The notes under the pieces were generated by a model that saw nothing but the letters and a program-made list of their open reading frames with translations, was not told the DNA's origin and did not search any database. Made by a program: the position numbers and the translations under genes. This document shows, one piece after another, positions 35,551 to 43,879 of a stretch of DNA of 64,000 bases (position 1 is its first letter; each line of letters begins with the position of its first letter). The stretch lies in contig JADBWK010000016.1 in the NCBI GenBank assembly GCA_020404895.1, forward strand, positions 30,829-94,828, given 5' to 3'. Origin of the DNA: Pseudanabaena sp. M085S1SP2A07QC (GTDB taxonomy: Bacteria; Cyanobacteriota; Cyanobacteriia; Pseudanabaenales; Pseudanabaenaceae).

Positions 35551-37572
35551 ATGTCTGCATTCCTAGAAATCGATCACGTCAGTCGTGTTTTTAAGACCCA
35601 AAATGGGCAGCCATATGTTGCTGTCAAAGATGTCTATTTTGAGATGAAAGAAGGCGAATTCGTCTCGATTATTGGACATTCAGGCTGTGGTAAGTCAACG
35701 GTTTTAAATATTCTGTCAGGCTTAGATAAAGCTAGTGCTGGCGGTATTGTTTTGGAAGGGAGAGAAATCAACGAACCTGGTCCCGATCGCATGTTGGTGT
35801 TCCAAAACCATTCGCTATTGCCTTGGTTAACGGTGAGGCAGAATATTGGTTTGGCGGTAAATCGAGTCTTGAGAGATTTACCTAAAGAAGAACGTCGTCG
35901 GATTATTCAAGAAAATATTGATTTAGTTGGGTTAAGTCACGCAGCAGATAAGTATCCTAGAGAAATTTCAGGCGGCATGAAGCAACGGGTGGGAATTGCT
36001 CGTGCTTTGTCGATTAAACCAAAGATTTTATTGCTCGATGAACCTTTTGGTGCGTTGGATGCCCTGACTAGGGGGCGCTTACAAGAGAAGCTAATGCAGA
36101 TTTGCGACGAAAGCAAAATTTCGGCAGTGATGATCACCCATGATGTCGATGAAGCTCTGTTACTAAGCGATCGCATTGTCATGATGACCAACGGGCCAGA
36201 AGCGAAAATTGGACAGATTCTTACCGTTGATTTACCCCATCCACGCAAAAGGCTTGAGTCCGTCAATCACCCGAATTATTATCGACTCAGAGGAGAAGTT
36301 GTTAGCTTCCTCGATCGTCAGAAGCAAATCAAAATTGAACGCGCTAAAAATAAGAATACAGCAGCGATCAGTATGGGAAATATCGAAAAAACCAATCTCA
36401 CAATTGGCTACATTCCTCTTACTGATTGCGCTCCCTTTGCGATCGCCCAAGAGAAAGGATTATTTGCTAAATATGGTCTAGATGTTACGCTCTCCAAAGA
36501 AAATAGCTGGAATGACCTCGCCGAAGGCATTCGCGAAGGTCGTCTGGATGCAGCCCAAATGGTTACAGGTATGCCCCTTGCCATTAGCCTCGGAATGGGA
36601 AATAAGATTCCAGTCCCCGTGGTAACTTCCCTAACATTGAGCCGTAATGGTAATGCGATCACCCTCAGTAATAAGCTCAAAGAGGAAGGTGTACATGATC
36701 TTGCTTCCCTTAAAGCATATATCGATAAATTTGCTAATGATGCATATAATCCTGCGATCGGCATGGTACATCATGCTTCCATGCACAACTTGCTCCTGCG
36801 GCATTGGCTAGCTAGTGGTGGAATTCAACCAGAGCAAGATGTGGATGTAATCGTAATTCCACCGCCACAAATGGTTTCCAACCTGATGGCAAACAATATT
36901 ATCGGTTACTGTGTTGGCGAACCTTGGAATGTCAGGGCTGTAAATAGTAACGTAGGCTTTGTGGTAGCAACTGATCTTGATATTTGGCGAGGACATCCAG
37001 AGAAGGTATTAGGCGTTCGGAAAGATTGGGCTGAGCAATATCCCAATACGCATTTGGAGCTTGTCAAGGCTCTATTGGAAGCAGCACAGTTCTGCGAACC
37101 GTTGGAAAATCGTGATGAAGTAGTGCTGACTTTGGCAAGCCCCAATTATCTCAATATCGATCCCGTTTATATTCGCCCAGGCTTTGCTGGTCCCTATCGC
37201 GTCAGCAACATGGAAGCGAAATATGAGAAAGATTTCTGCCAATTTGGTGTGGGCAATATGCCGTCCCGCAAGGAGCATCTATGGGTGCTGACCCAAATGG
37301 CTCGTTGGGGATTGGTTAATTTCCCAGAGAATCACGCAGAGGTAATTTACAACTTGCTTGCAACTAATGTCTATCAGCAAGCAGCAAAGGAACTAGATAT
37401 TCCGATTATCGACGAAGATAAAACGCCAATTGTTTTAGCTGATGGTTCTGTGTTTGATCCTAGCGATCCGATCGCAGCTTTACAATCTATGCCCTACTCT
37501 AAATTCACGGAAACCAACTATTTTGATGCTGTCAAAGGTTTCGCTAGCAAAAAAGTAGCTGTTCGCCAATAG
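35551..37572 (+). CDS. nrtC: Nitrate ABC transporter ATPase with NrtA-like regulatory domain
   Basis: A 673-residue two-domain protein. Residues 1-260 are an ABC ATPase (GHSGCGKST, ISGGMKQRVGIARALS, ILLLDEPFGALD). After a charged linker, residues ~280-670 resemble NrtA: LTIGYIPLTDCAPFAIAQEK, then VGEPWNVRAVNSNVGFV. In characterised cyanobacteria this domain mediates ammonium-promoted inhibition of nitrate uptake. It lies directly upstream of narB (14-bp gap). Confidence 0.95.
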   Translation: MSAFLEIDHVSRVFKTQNGQPYVAVKDVYFEMKEGEFVSIIGHSGCGKSTVLNILSGLDKASAGGIVLEGREINEPGPDRMLVFQNHSLLPWLTVRQNIGLAVNRVLRDLPKEERRRIIQENIDLVGLSHAADKYPREISGGMKQRVGIARALSIKPKILLLDEPFGALDALTRGRLQEKLMQICDESKISAVMITHDVDEALLLSDRIVMMTNGPEAKIGQILTVDLPHPRKRLESVNHPNYYRLRGEVVSFLDRQKQIKIERAKNKNTAAISMGNIEKTNLTIGYIPLTDCAPFAIAQEKGLFAKYGLDVTLSKENSWNDLAEGIREGRLDAAQMVTGMPLAISLGMGNKIPVPVVTSLTLSRNGNAITLSNKLKEEGVHDLASLKAYIDKFANDAYNPAIGMVHHASMHNLLLRHWLASGGIQPEQDVDVIVIPPPQMVSNLMANNIIGYCVGEPWNVRAVNSNVGFVVATDLDIWRGHPEKVLGVRKDWAEQYPNTHLELVKALLEAAQFCEPLENRDEVVLTLASPNYLNIDPVYIRPGFAGPYRVSNMEAKYEKDFCQFGVGNMPSRKEHLWVLTQMARWGLVNFPENHAEVIYNLLATNVYQQAAKELDIPIIDEDKTPIVLADGSVFDPSDPIAALQSMPYSKFTETNYFDAVKGFASKKVAVRQ

Positions 37573-37586
37573 CTAAATAACCGTCT

Positions 37587-39749
37587 ATGTCTGCATCTAG
37601 CCCTTCTACCCAATCTATACCGCAAATCGTCAAAACCCTTTGTCCTTACTGTGGCGTTGGCTGCGGCCTAGAGGTTGTGGAAACAACGAATCAACCAACA
37701 GTCAAATTTCCCGATCGCTTTAAAGTGCGAGGCGATCGCGCACATCCTTCTAGCCAAGGTATGGTCTGTGTCAAGGGTGCGACTATTGCTGAATCAATTC
37801 AAAAAGATCGACTACTGCATCCGATGATGCGCGATCGCCTTGATGATGAATTTCGCCAAGTTAGTTGGGATGAAGCTCTGGATGCGATCGTTAATCGGAT
37901 GCAGCATGTGCTCTCTACCAAAGGCGCAGATGCACTCTGCATGTACGGTTCAGGGCAATTCCAAACCGAGGATTATTACATTGCTCAAAAGTTATTTAAA
38001 GGTTGTTTAGGAACTAATAACTTTGATGCGAACTCACGGCTTTGCATGTCATCGGCAGTTTCAGGCTATGCCAAAAGCTTCGGCTCCGACGGGCCCCCCT
38101 GTTGCTATGAAGATTTAGATATTACCGATTGTCTATTTGCGATCGGTACAAACACGGCTGAATGTCATCCGATTATTTTCAATCGCTTTCGGAAACATCA
38201 CAAAAAAAATCCCCATGTTAAGCTCATCGTCGTTGATCCGCGCCGCACCCAAACCGCAGCAGTCGCTGATTTGCATTTAGCAGTTCAACCAGGTACAGAT
38301 ATCGATTTATTAAATGGTATCGCCCATTTGTTATTGAAATGGGAAAAATGCGATCGCGAATTTATTGAGCAGCACACCACAGGTTTTGCTGAATTTGCAG
38401 AAATCACGCAACTCTATACGCCAGAATTTGTAGCGCGACGTTGTGAAATTGATATTAACGATCTAGAACTAGCAGCTAAATATTGGGCAGAATCTTCACG
38501 AGTTCTATCCATTTGGTCAATGGGTGTCAATCAATCCACTCAAGGCACAGCTAAAGTCCAATGCATTATCAATCTCCATTTACTTACTGCTCAAATTGGT
38601 AAGGCTGGATCTGGCCCCTTCTCATTGACTGGGCAGCCCAATGCGATGGGAGGAAGAGAAGCTGGCGGCTTAGCGCATTTATTGCCTGGATATAGATTTG
38701 TTGCGAATCCTCAACATCGTGCTGAACTAGAAACATTTTGGGGATTGCCTGATGGTCAAATATCCAGTCAAGTCGGACGCACTGCATGGGATATAATTCG
38801 CGGCTTAGAAGTCGATGAAGTTGACTTTCTCTGGATTGCGGCGACAAATCCTGTCGTTAGTTTTCCTGATCTGGTGAGGACTAAAGCTGCTTTAAAGCGA
38901 TCGCCTTTCACTGTCTATCAAGATGCATATTACCCAGTCGAAACCTCTGCTTTTGCGCATATTATGCTCCCAGCTACACAATGGAGTGAGAAGACTGGCA
39001 CAATGACTAATTCTGAACGTTGTGTCACTCTCTGCCAAGCCTTTCAGCCGCCTCTCGGAGAAGCTCGTGATGATTGGTCGATTTTTGCTGAAGTTGGTCG
39101 CCGCCTCGGTTTTGCCGACAAGTTCAACTTCCAATCTTCGGCAGACGTGCATTCTGAATTTGTGCAGATCACTCGCGATCGCCCCTGTGACATGACAGGA
39201 ATTAGTCACGTGAAACTGGCGGAACTAGGTGTAATGCAATGGCAAGCTTCCGATCAACATCCTGAACAAGACCAAGTTCACAATAAGCGACTCTACACCG
39301 ATCTCCAATTTCATATGCCCGATCGCAAAGCTAGATTTGGAGCTTATCATTCCAAAGGTGTATTTGAAATTCCCGATGAGCAATATCCATTTATCCTTAC
39401 CACAGGCAGACTTTATGGACATTGGCACACGCAAACTCGCACGGGTCGCATTGATAAAATCTGTCAAATGCATCCAAATCCCTTTATCGAAATCCATCCC
39501 AAGGATGCGAACAAATTTGGTATTAATAACGGCGATCTCGTAGAAGTGCGATCGCGTCGTGGTTCTTCTAAGTTTCCTGCTCTGGTGACAGAGGCGATCG
39601 CCAGAGGCGTTTTATTTGTACCCATGCATTGGGGGACTCTCTGGGCAGATAATGCGGAGGCGAATGCGCTCACCCATCCTGAAGCCGATCCTGACTCGAA
39701 GCAGCCAGAATTAAAGGCTTGCGCTGTAGCGATTAAGAGACTTCACTAA
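37587..39749 (+). CDS. narB: Ferredoxin-nitrate reductase
   Basis: A 720-residue molybdoenzyme. The N-terminal 4Fe-4S cysteines are C19, C22, C26 and C61 ([16 protein letters not shown]). Mo-bis-MGD binding segments include [41 protein letters not shown] and the C-terminal [14 protein letters not shown]. It reduces nitrate to nitrite with ferredoxin electrons in the cytoplasm. It is the last gene of the nitrate operon. Its C-terminal codons ([13 protein letters not shown]) reappear three times in the next 4 kb. Confidence 0.96.
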   Translation: MSASSPSTQSIPQIVKTLCPYCGVGCGLEVVETTNQPTVKFPDRFKVRGDRAHPSSQGMVCVKGATIAESIQKDRLLHPMMRDRLDDEFRQVSWDEALDAIVNRMQHVLSTKGADALCMYGSGQFQTEDYYIAQKLFKGCLGTNNFDANSRLCMSSAVSGYAKSFGSDGPPCCYEDLDITDCLFAIGTNTAECHPIIFNRFRKHHKKNPHVKLIVVDPRRTQTAAVADLHLAVQPGTDIDLLNGIAHLLLKWEKCDREFIEQHTTGFAEFAEITQLYTPEFVARRCEIDINDLELAAKYWAESSRVLSIWSMGVNQSTQGTAKVQCIINLHLLTAQIGKAGSGPFSLTGQPNAMGGREAGGLAHLLPGYRFVANPQHRAELETFWGLPDGQISSQVGRTAWDIIRGLEVDEVDFLWIAATNPVVSFPDLVRTKAALKRSPFTVYQDAYYPVETSAFAHIMLPATQWSEKTGTMTNSERCVTLCQAFQPPLGEARDDWSIFAEVGRRLGFADKFNFQSSADVHSEFVQITRDRPCDMTGISHVKLAELGVMQWQASDQHPEQDQVHNKRLYTDLQFHMPDRKARFGAYHSKGVFEIPDEQYPFILTTGRLYGHWHTQTRTGRIDKICQMHPNPFIEIHPKDANKFGINNGDLVEVRSRRGSSKFPALVTEAIARGVLFVPMHWGTLWADNAEANALTHPEADPDSKQPELKACAVAIKRLH
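39678..39735 (+). repeat. narB 3'-end repeat R0 (in the intact gene)
   Basis: This stretch of narB, CCTGAAGCCGATCC to GTAGCGATTAAG, is the reference for the degenerate copies R1 (42168), R2 (43011) and R3 (43786), all in the same orientation. Confidence 0.75.
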
Positions 39750-39814
39750 AACATAAGGTACTCATGTTTTAGATTGTGTAGATGCTATAGTTTCAAGTAG
39801 AGATGAGGTTAACC

Positions 39815-40201
39815 ATGAGTACCCAAGTCACGATCACTTTACCCGATGAAATTTATCAACGCGCCGAACGCTTTGCGAGATTGGCTAATCGCGATGTGGC
39901 TAGTATTTTGGCAGATACGCTCCAACTTTCTATACCACTAACTAGAGCAAATGTTTTTGATTTAGAGCCTGTTTCTTGTCTTTCTGACAATCAAGTGTTA
40001 TCTCTAACACGGCTACAAATGCAGCCCGTTCAAGATGCTCGATTGAGTGAATTACTCGATCGCCAACAATCTGGACTTTTAGTTGAAAGTGAGCGACTGG
40101 AGTTACAAACTTTAATGCAAATCTATCAAGAGGGTTTATTGCGTAAAGCAACAGCTCTCAGTGAAGCGGTAAATCGTGGTTTAATGGAACCTTTGAGCTA
40201 G
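39815..40201 (+). CDS. Ribbon-helix-helix-like small protein (antitoxin-like)
   Basis: About 128 residues from ATG 39815, where GATGAGG gives a ribosome-binding site; the ATG at 39803 is weaker. The N-terminus TQVTITLPDEIYQRAERFAR is a ribbon-helix-helix type strand-helix. The rest is helical and Leu/Gln-rich. In cyanobacteria such proteins often precede an HNH nuclease gene. Here the next codons (SQISESVRARVRASAR) look like the start of one, but the gene is broken. Function probably regulatory or antitoxin-like; not assigned. Confidence 0.6.
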   Translation: MSTQVTITLPDEIYQRAERFARLANRDVASILADTLQLSIPLTRANVFDLEPVSCLSDNQVLSLTRLQMQPVQDARLSELLDRQQSGLLVESERLELQTLMQIYQEGLLRKATALSEAVNRGLMEPLS

Positions 40202-40420
40202 TGAGTCAGATCTCTGAATCAGTGCGTGCAAGAGTGAGAGCATCAGCTAGACAAGCATGGATATCTGCGGGATGGCATCCACCAACAGATCGCTAAGTTT
40301 GCCTCAGATATTAGTATTGCTGCTGGGATTGTTGTTGGTAGATTGCACCATGAGGGTTGTTTGTCCTACAGGCGTGGTAATGATTTGAGACGAAAGATAG
40401 ACTGGGATGATGTTGGTTAA
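40202..40420 (+). pseudogene. Chimeric remnant: HNH-protein start joined to a HigA/ImmA-type end
   Basis: From GTG 40201, about 20 codons read SQISESVRARVRASARQ, like the N-terminus of cyanobacterial HNH endonucleases, then degenerate. In a second frame from about 40278 the DNA reads HQQIAKFASDISIAAGIVVG and ends DLRRKIDWDDVG at 40420. That is the C-terminal helix-rich end of XRE/ImmA-IrrE (HigA-type) antitoxins. No complete gene remains. Both identities rest on short stretches. Confidence 0.55.
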
Positions 40421-40436
40421 GTGCTACCAACTTCGC

Positions 40437-42101
40437 TTACTCCAAATCTAGCACACCTTGCTTGACTTCCATTTGCTTTTCAGCCGATTTGAGGACTTCT
40501 AGGGCAAGGAGAATCTCAAGGCGTTTTTGTTCTTCGATGATTTCTTGAACGGTGACGATGCGGATTTTATCGACGGGGGCGCTCATGTATTGGCTTTGAT
40601 AAATTCCTGCTTCTTTAGCTTCTTTGAGCATGTCTTTTGTGGGCTTTTGCAGGGTGATAAATACTCCTAATACAGCGCTTTCACGGGTCATTGTGCCTTG
40701 CAGATCGCGGATATCGCCTGATTTGACTTTGCCTGATTTGACTTGCAAGATAATTTTTTCAGGATCATCTTTTTCACTACGAAAGTAGGCAATTCCGTCA
40801 ATGCCTTTGTCTGCGCCTTTCTTTTGGTTGATGGTGGCGCGATTGTTGGAGTAGGTGAGGACTGCCCATTTTTCAAATTCTTTACGAGTGCGATCGTCGC
40901 TTTTATTAGCTAACGCTTCGGCAGATTTCATGTCTTTGGGAATGCCGTTAAGTGTTATACCTAAAGATATTTCGACAGGGGTATGGTCTGTCTGTTTGGT
41001 AAATTTATCTTTTAATCTTTTGAGAATTAAACTGATACTTTGATAGGTAATATCAATTCCAATCCATTGACGTTTTAATTTCTGCGACACAGCAACGGTT
41101 GTACCACAGCCACAATAGGCATCAAGAACTACATCGCCTTCTTTGCTACTTGCTTGAATAATTCTTTCTAAGAGAGCTTCAGGTTTTTGTGTAGGATAAC
41201 CCAAAAGTTCTTTATGCCAAGATCTTAAAGCTTCTACATCAGTCCAAGTATCCTGAACTGGCAATCCCTGCATCTCATCTAAATACCTTTTAAGTCGTGG
41301 AAATCCATTTTTTGTGTAGTAGATACGATTCTCACTTTCTAGCCGATGCATAGAGCTTTCAGGAACACGCCATACTCTTCTTACACCTTTCCATTCGTAA
41401 TCATATCCACCTCCAGAAAGTCCTGAAGCTCCTATATCTCCTGACATAAAACGGCGACCGTCTGGATCGGAATACTTGTAGTACTGATCAATATATTTTT
41501 GATCATAAGCTTGATACTGTTCATTCCAAAGCACTTTTGAGCTTTTGGAGTAATAAAGGATTACATCATGAACACGACCATATCTCGAAGAATCACTATG
41601 TCCTGATGTTCTTTTCCAAATAATTTCATTTAGAAAGTCGCCACCTTGAGCGCAGAAAATTGCATCAATAATAATTTTCAAATAATGAGAAGCACTTGGA
41701 TCGCAATGTAAATAAAAACTTCCAGTTGGTTTTAAAACTCGATAGATTTCGGCAATTCGCAACGTCATACTGACCAAATAAGCCAACAAACTCCCCTTAC
41801 CCAAAACCTTAGCCAAACCAGAAATAAGATCGATACTTTGGGAAGTAAAATGACCTAAATAATTTTCTTGAATCTCCGCCAAACCCTGATTTGCAATATC
41901 ATCCCAAGTCCAAGTATCGATAAAAGCTTGCGCCTGCGCCTGATCTTCCTTCCCAATATTGTTGTAAATCTGGTTATAGTTCCGCTTCGAGTTAAACGGC
42001 GGATCGATGTAGCACAAATCAACCGACTCATCCTTAATATGCCGACGCAATACCTCAAGATTATCCCCGTAAAACAATTGATTTTTGGGTTGATTAGACA
42101 T
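40437..42101 (-). CDS. DNA methyltransferase fused to an Mrr-like nuclease domain
   Basis: A 554-residue protein. Motif IV DPPF (residues 33-36, LCYIDPPFNSK) comes before motif I (VVLDAYCGCGTTVA, about 315-330), giving the beta-class order of type III Mod-like amino-methyltransferases (N6-adenine or N4-cytosine). The last ~150 residues contain EFEKWAVLTYSNN, GIDGIAYF and ILQVKSGKVKSGD. This D-(x)n-Q-x-K pattern is that of Mrr-type PD-(D/E)xK nucleases. A single polypeptide could thus modify and cut, or the nuclease fold may serve DNA binding. No specificity subunit is adjacent. Confidence 0.8.
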   Translation of the reverse strand: MSNQPKNQLFYGDNLEVLRRHIKDESVDLCYIDPPFNSKRNYNQIYNNIGKEDQAQAQAFIDTWTWDDIANQGLAEIQENYLGHFTSQSIDLISGLAKVLGKGSLLAYLVSMTLRIAEIYRVLKPTGSFYLHCDPSASHYLKIIIDAIFCAQGGDFLNEIIWKRTSGHSDSSRYGRVHDVILYYSKSSKVLWNEQYQAYDQKYIDQYYKYSDPDGRRFMSGDIGASGLSGGGYDYEWKGVRRVWRVPESSMHRLESENRIYYTKNGFPRLKRYLDEMQGLPVQDTWTDVEALRSWHKELLGYPTQKPEALLERIIQASSKEGDVVLDAYCGCGTTVAVSQKLKRQWIGIDITYQSISLILKRLKDKFTKQTDHTPVEISLGITLNGIPKDMKSAEALANKSDDRTRKEFEKWAVLTYSNNRATINQKKGADKGIDGIAYFRSEKDDPEKIILQVKSGKVKSGDIRDLQGTMTRESAVLGVFITLQKPTKDMLKEAKEAGIYQSQYMSAPVDKIRIVTVQEIIEEQKRLEILLALEVLKSAEKQMEVKQGVLDLE

Positions 42102-42167
42102 AGATGCTTTAGAAAATAGTCATATTTAACTCAATATAACCCAAAAAATGCGATTATCACCTAAAAA

Positions 42168-42227
42168 GATGCTAATCCTTTTTTATTCCAAGCAACCAGA
42201 ATTAAAAACTTGTGCAGTAGCGATCGC
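42168..42227 (+). repeat. narB 3'-end scar R1
   Basis: GATGCTAATCC, then TTCCAAGCAACCAGAATTAA and, downstream, GTAGCGATCGC align with narB's last ~58 bases. Read in frame it gives YSKQPELKTCAVAIA, close to Nar[15 protein letters not shown]. It lies between the methyltransferase gene and the HigBA pair. Confidence 0.75.
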
Positions 42228-42260
42228 ATTTGCCTATCGAGTACTTTCGTTCAATTTAAA

Positions 42261-42575
42261 TTAGCCAGAAATTGCTAACAACAAATCTCTCCGACTACTT
42301 CCTAAAGCAAAACCACAACGAAACATAAGATCCATTGATACCGAAGGATCTCCAGATTCGATTTTGGCAACCCTTGACTGACTCGATCCGATTTGCTTAC
42401 CTAAAGCCTTTTGAGTCAAATTCTTTTCAAGTCTTAACTGCTTGATTCTCTTACTAAGTGCAAGCCTTAACTCAATCAGCTCAGACTCTTCAGGCGTAAG
42501 CCCAAATAACTCAGTAACTGTACCAGAATGCCAACCAGCAGCTTCTAATCTTTTTAAAGCTTCAGAATCCATCAT
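42261..42575 (-). CDS. XRE-family antitoxin (HigA-like)
   Basis: A 104-residue protein with a helix-turn-helix in the C-terminal two-thirds (KRIKQLRLEKNLTQKALGKQ, then SSQSRVAKIESGD). The short N-terminal helix LKRLEAAGWHSGTVTELFGL is typical of HigA partners of Gp49-like toxins. It starts two bases after the toxin stop. The toxin-first order is the HigBA arrangement. It should neutralise the toxin and repress their common promoter in 42920-43115. Confidence 0.85.
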   Translation of the reverse strand: MMDSEALKRLEAAGWHSGTVTELFGLTPEESELIELRLALSKRIKQLRLEKNLTQKALGKQIGSSQSRVAKIESGDPSVSMDLMFRCGFALGSSRRDLLLAISG

Positions 42576-42577
42576 AA

Positions 42578-42919
42578 TTAACCCTTTAACGCTTTTTCGT
42601 AAGTTCTTAATCGAGTTTTAGCAAGATCTATTTCCTTCTTCGGCGTTGTCCTTGTCTTTTTCGGAAAAATGTTTAGGACAAGGATAGCATTTTCATCAAT
42701 ACGACAAATAATCCGCCATGTTTTATCGCCATCAGGTATACGCAATTCACAACAGCGATCGCCTATACTCGGCATCGGACGTAGATCTGGCATTGTCAGC
42801 ATTTCGTGCTGCTGTAACTTACGGATAAAATAGCCAGCCGTTAGCCGCGCATTCTCTGAAAATGGCGGAGTTTTGATTTCAGTATGCAACCAGAAAACTA
42901 GCTTGTCTTTCAACTCCAT
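42578..42919 (-). CDS. RelE/HigB-type toxin (Gp49-like)
   Basis: A 113-residue protein with a RelE-like beta core. GYFIRKLQQHEMLTMPDLRP precedes CCELRIPDGDKTWRIICRID, the conserved arginine-rich strand pair of phage Gp49-like HigB toxins. NAILVLNIFPKKTRTTPKK and a lysine-rich C-terminal helix complete the fold. Family members are ribosome-dependent or free mRNA interferases. It precedes the antitoxin by two bases. Confidence 0.85.
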   Translation of the reverse strand: MELKDKLVFWLHTEIKTPPFSENARLTAGYFIRKLQQHEMLTMPDLRPMPSIGDRCCELRIPDGDKTWRIICRIDENAILVLNIFPKKTRTTPKKEIDLAKTRLRTYEKALKG

Positions 42920-42984
42920 AAAGTCAATTATATGTCACATCCGACATTAATTCAACCTTGTTTTTCGGTTAAATCTTGATAAAC

Positions 42985-43093
42985 AAAAATGCTAGGATGC
43001 AGCGTATTCAATATTCTAAGCAACCTGATTTAAAGGATTGTGCTGTAGCGATCGCTTTAGTTAGATGTTGAGTTAAAAATGCTAGGATGCAGC
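42985..43093. repeat. 19-bp direct repeat flanking scar R2, in a divergent promoter region
   Basis: AAAAATGCTAGGATGCAGC occurs at 42985-43003 and again at 43075-43093, exactly 90 bp apart. Scar R2 lies between them. The region separates the minus-strand HigBA pair from the plus-strand pair at 43116, so the repeats may be operators or a duplication footprint. Confidence 0.75.
43011..43060 (+). repeat. narB 3'-end scar R2
   Basis: ATATTCTAAGCAACCTGATT, then TAAAGGATTGTGCTGTAGCG, gives YSKQPDLKDCAVAIA in frame, again the NarB C-terminus. It lies between the two toxin-antitoxin pairs. Confidence 0.75.
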
Positions 43094-43115
43094 TAGAAAT
43101 ACAAAAAATGCTTGT

Positions 43116-43460
43116 ATGACACCAATTAATGAAGCTAAACCGAAACAGCAAAGTCAAAGAACTAACCTAAACGATGAACCATTAGCGGAACAGGTTATCG
43201 GCTTAATAGTTCCCGTCAGTCAGCTTGAAATTGTCAAAACAAAAGGTATTGACTGGATTCGTGAAGCGATCGCTGAGAAATTACAGAGAGAATCTCTGAT
43301 TTTCGTTTCTGCTGAAGCAAAGGCAATTCAAAGGTTAGATAGGCTCGAAAATCCAGATCACTATATAACAATTGGTGAAGCTGAAGAACAAATTGACATC
43401 GAAGCAATTAATAAACATCTAGAAACACGTGGCAAAAAGCAAATATCAGTTGCAGATTGA
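43116..43460 (+). CDS. Putative antitoxin of a RelE/ParE-type pair
   Basis: A 114-residue acidic/polar protein. The segment IVKTKGIDWIREAIAEKLQR forms an amphipathic helix, and the C-terminus is charged (RGKKQISVAD), as in small antitoxins that wrap their toxin. No ribbon-helix-helix or HTH can be asserted. Its identity rests mainly on the 32-bp overlap with the downstream toxin gene. Confidence 0.65.
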   Translation: MTPINEAKPKQQSQRTNLNDEPLAEQVIGLIVPVSQLEIVKTKGIDWIREAIAEKLQRESLIFVSAEAKAIQRLDRLENPDHYITIGEAEEQIDIEAINKHLETRGKKQISVAD

Positions 43461-43755
43461 TAACCTCGTGATAAAGGAAGATTTTCCACTTTTACCGATG
43501 GAACTTTTAGAAGACTTTGCGAATATCATCAAACCATTGTTGCAATTAGATCCATTAAATTTTTGTGGAACTTATTCCTCTCATATACTTCTTGGTGAAC
43601 TTCAAGGATATCGCGCTCTAGAAATTGACTTTGACACAGTTTATCGCTTGGTATATCGGATTTATGAGAAACCATCGCCGAGGCGTATTGTCATTCTCAG
43701 TTTTGGAGAGCATGATCCCGCTTATGAAAAGGCGAAGCAAAGAAAAAAGAAATAG
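43429..43755 (+). CDS. RelE/ParE-type toxin
   Basis: A 108-residue protein from GTG 43429, inside the 3' end of the antitoxin gene. LLPMELLEDFANIIKPLLQL is the N-terminal helix pair, and GYRALEIDFDTVYRLVYRIY is the beta hairpin with the usual arginine. RRIVILSFGEHDPAYEKAKQ ends with the HDPAYEKAKQR tail found in RelE-superfamily toxins. The overlap makes translation of toxin depend on antitoxin. Scar R3 begins about 30 bp after its stop. Confidence 0.8.
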   Translation: MAKSKYQLQIDNLVIKEDFPLLPMELLEDFANIIKPLLQLDPLNFCGTYSSHILLGELQGYRALEIDFDTVYRLVYRIYEKPSPRRIVILSFGEHDPAYEKAKQRKKK

Positions 43756-43785
43756 AGTGAACATTATTCAGTCTAATGCAAATAG

Positions 43786-43850
43786 CCTGAAGCCGACCGC
43801 TATTCCAAGTAACCTGAGTTAAAGGTTTGGGAAGTAGCGATCGCATTAGC
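43786..43850 (+). repeat. narB 3'-end scar R3
   Basis: CCTGAAGCCGACCGCTATTC, then CAAGTAACCTGAGTTAAAGG and GTAGCGATCGCATTAG, align best of the three with the upstream narB sequence (CCTGAAGCCGA is identical). An in-frame TAA interrupts the peptide. It marks the right border of the accessory region. Confidence 0.75.
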
Positions 43851-43879
43851 TAGTTATCTTCAGTCTTAATATTTAGAGA

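Noticed and set aside
43116..43850. Phage or integrase gene to explain the narB-end scars
   Set aside because: No tyrosine or serine recombinase motif is present in any frame between 39.7 and 43.9 kb, so no integrase can be annotated.
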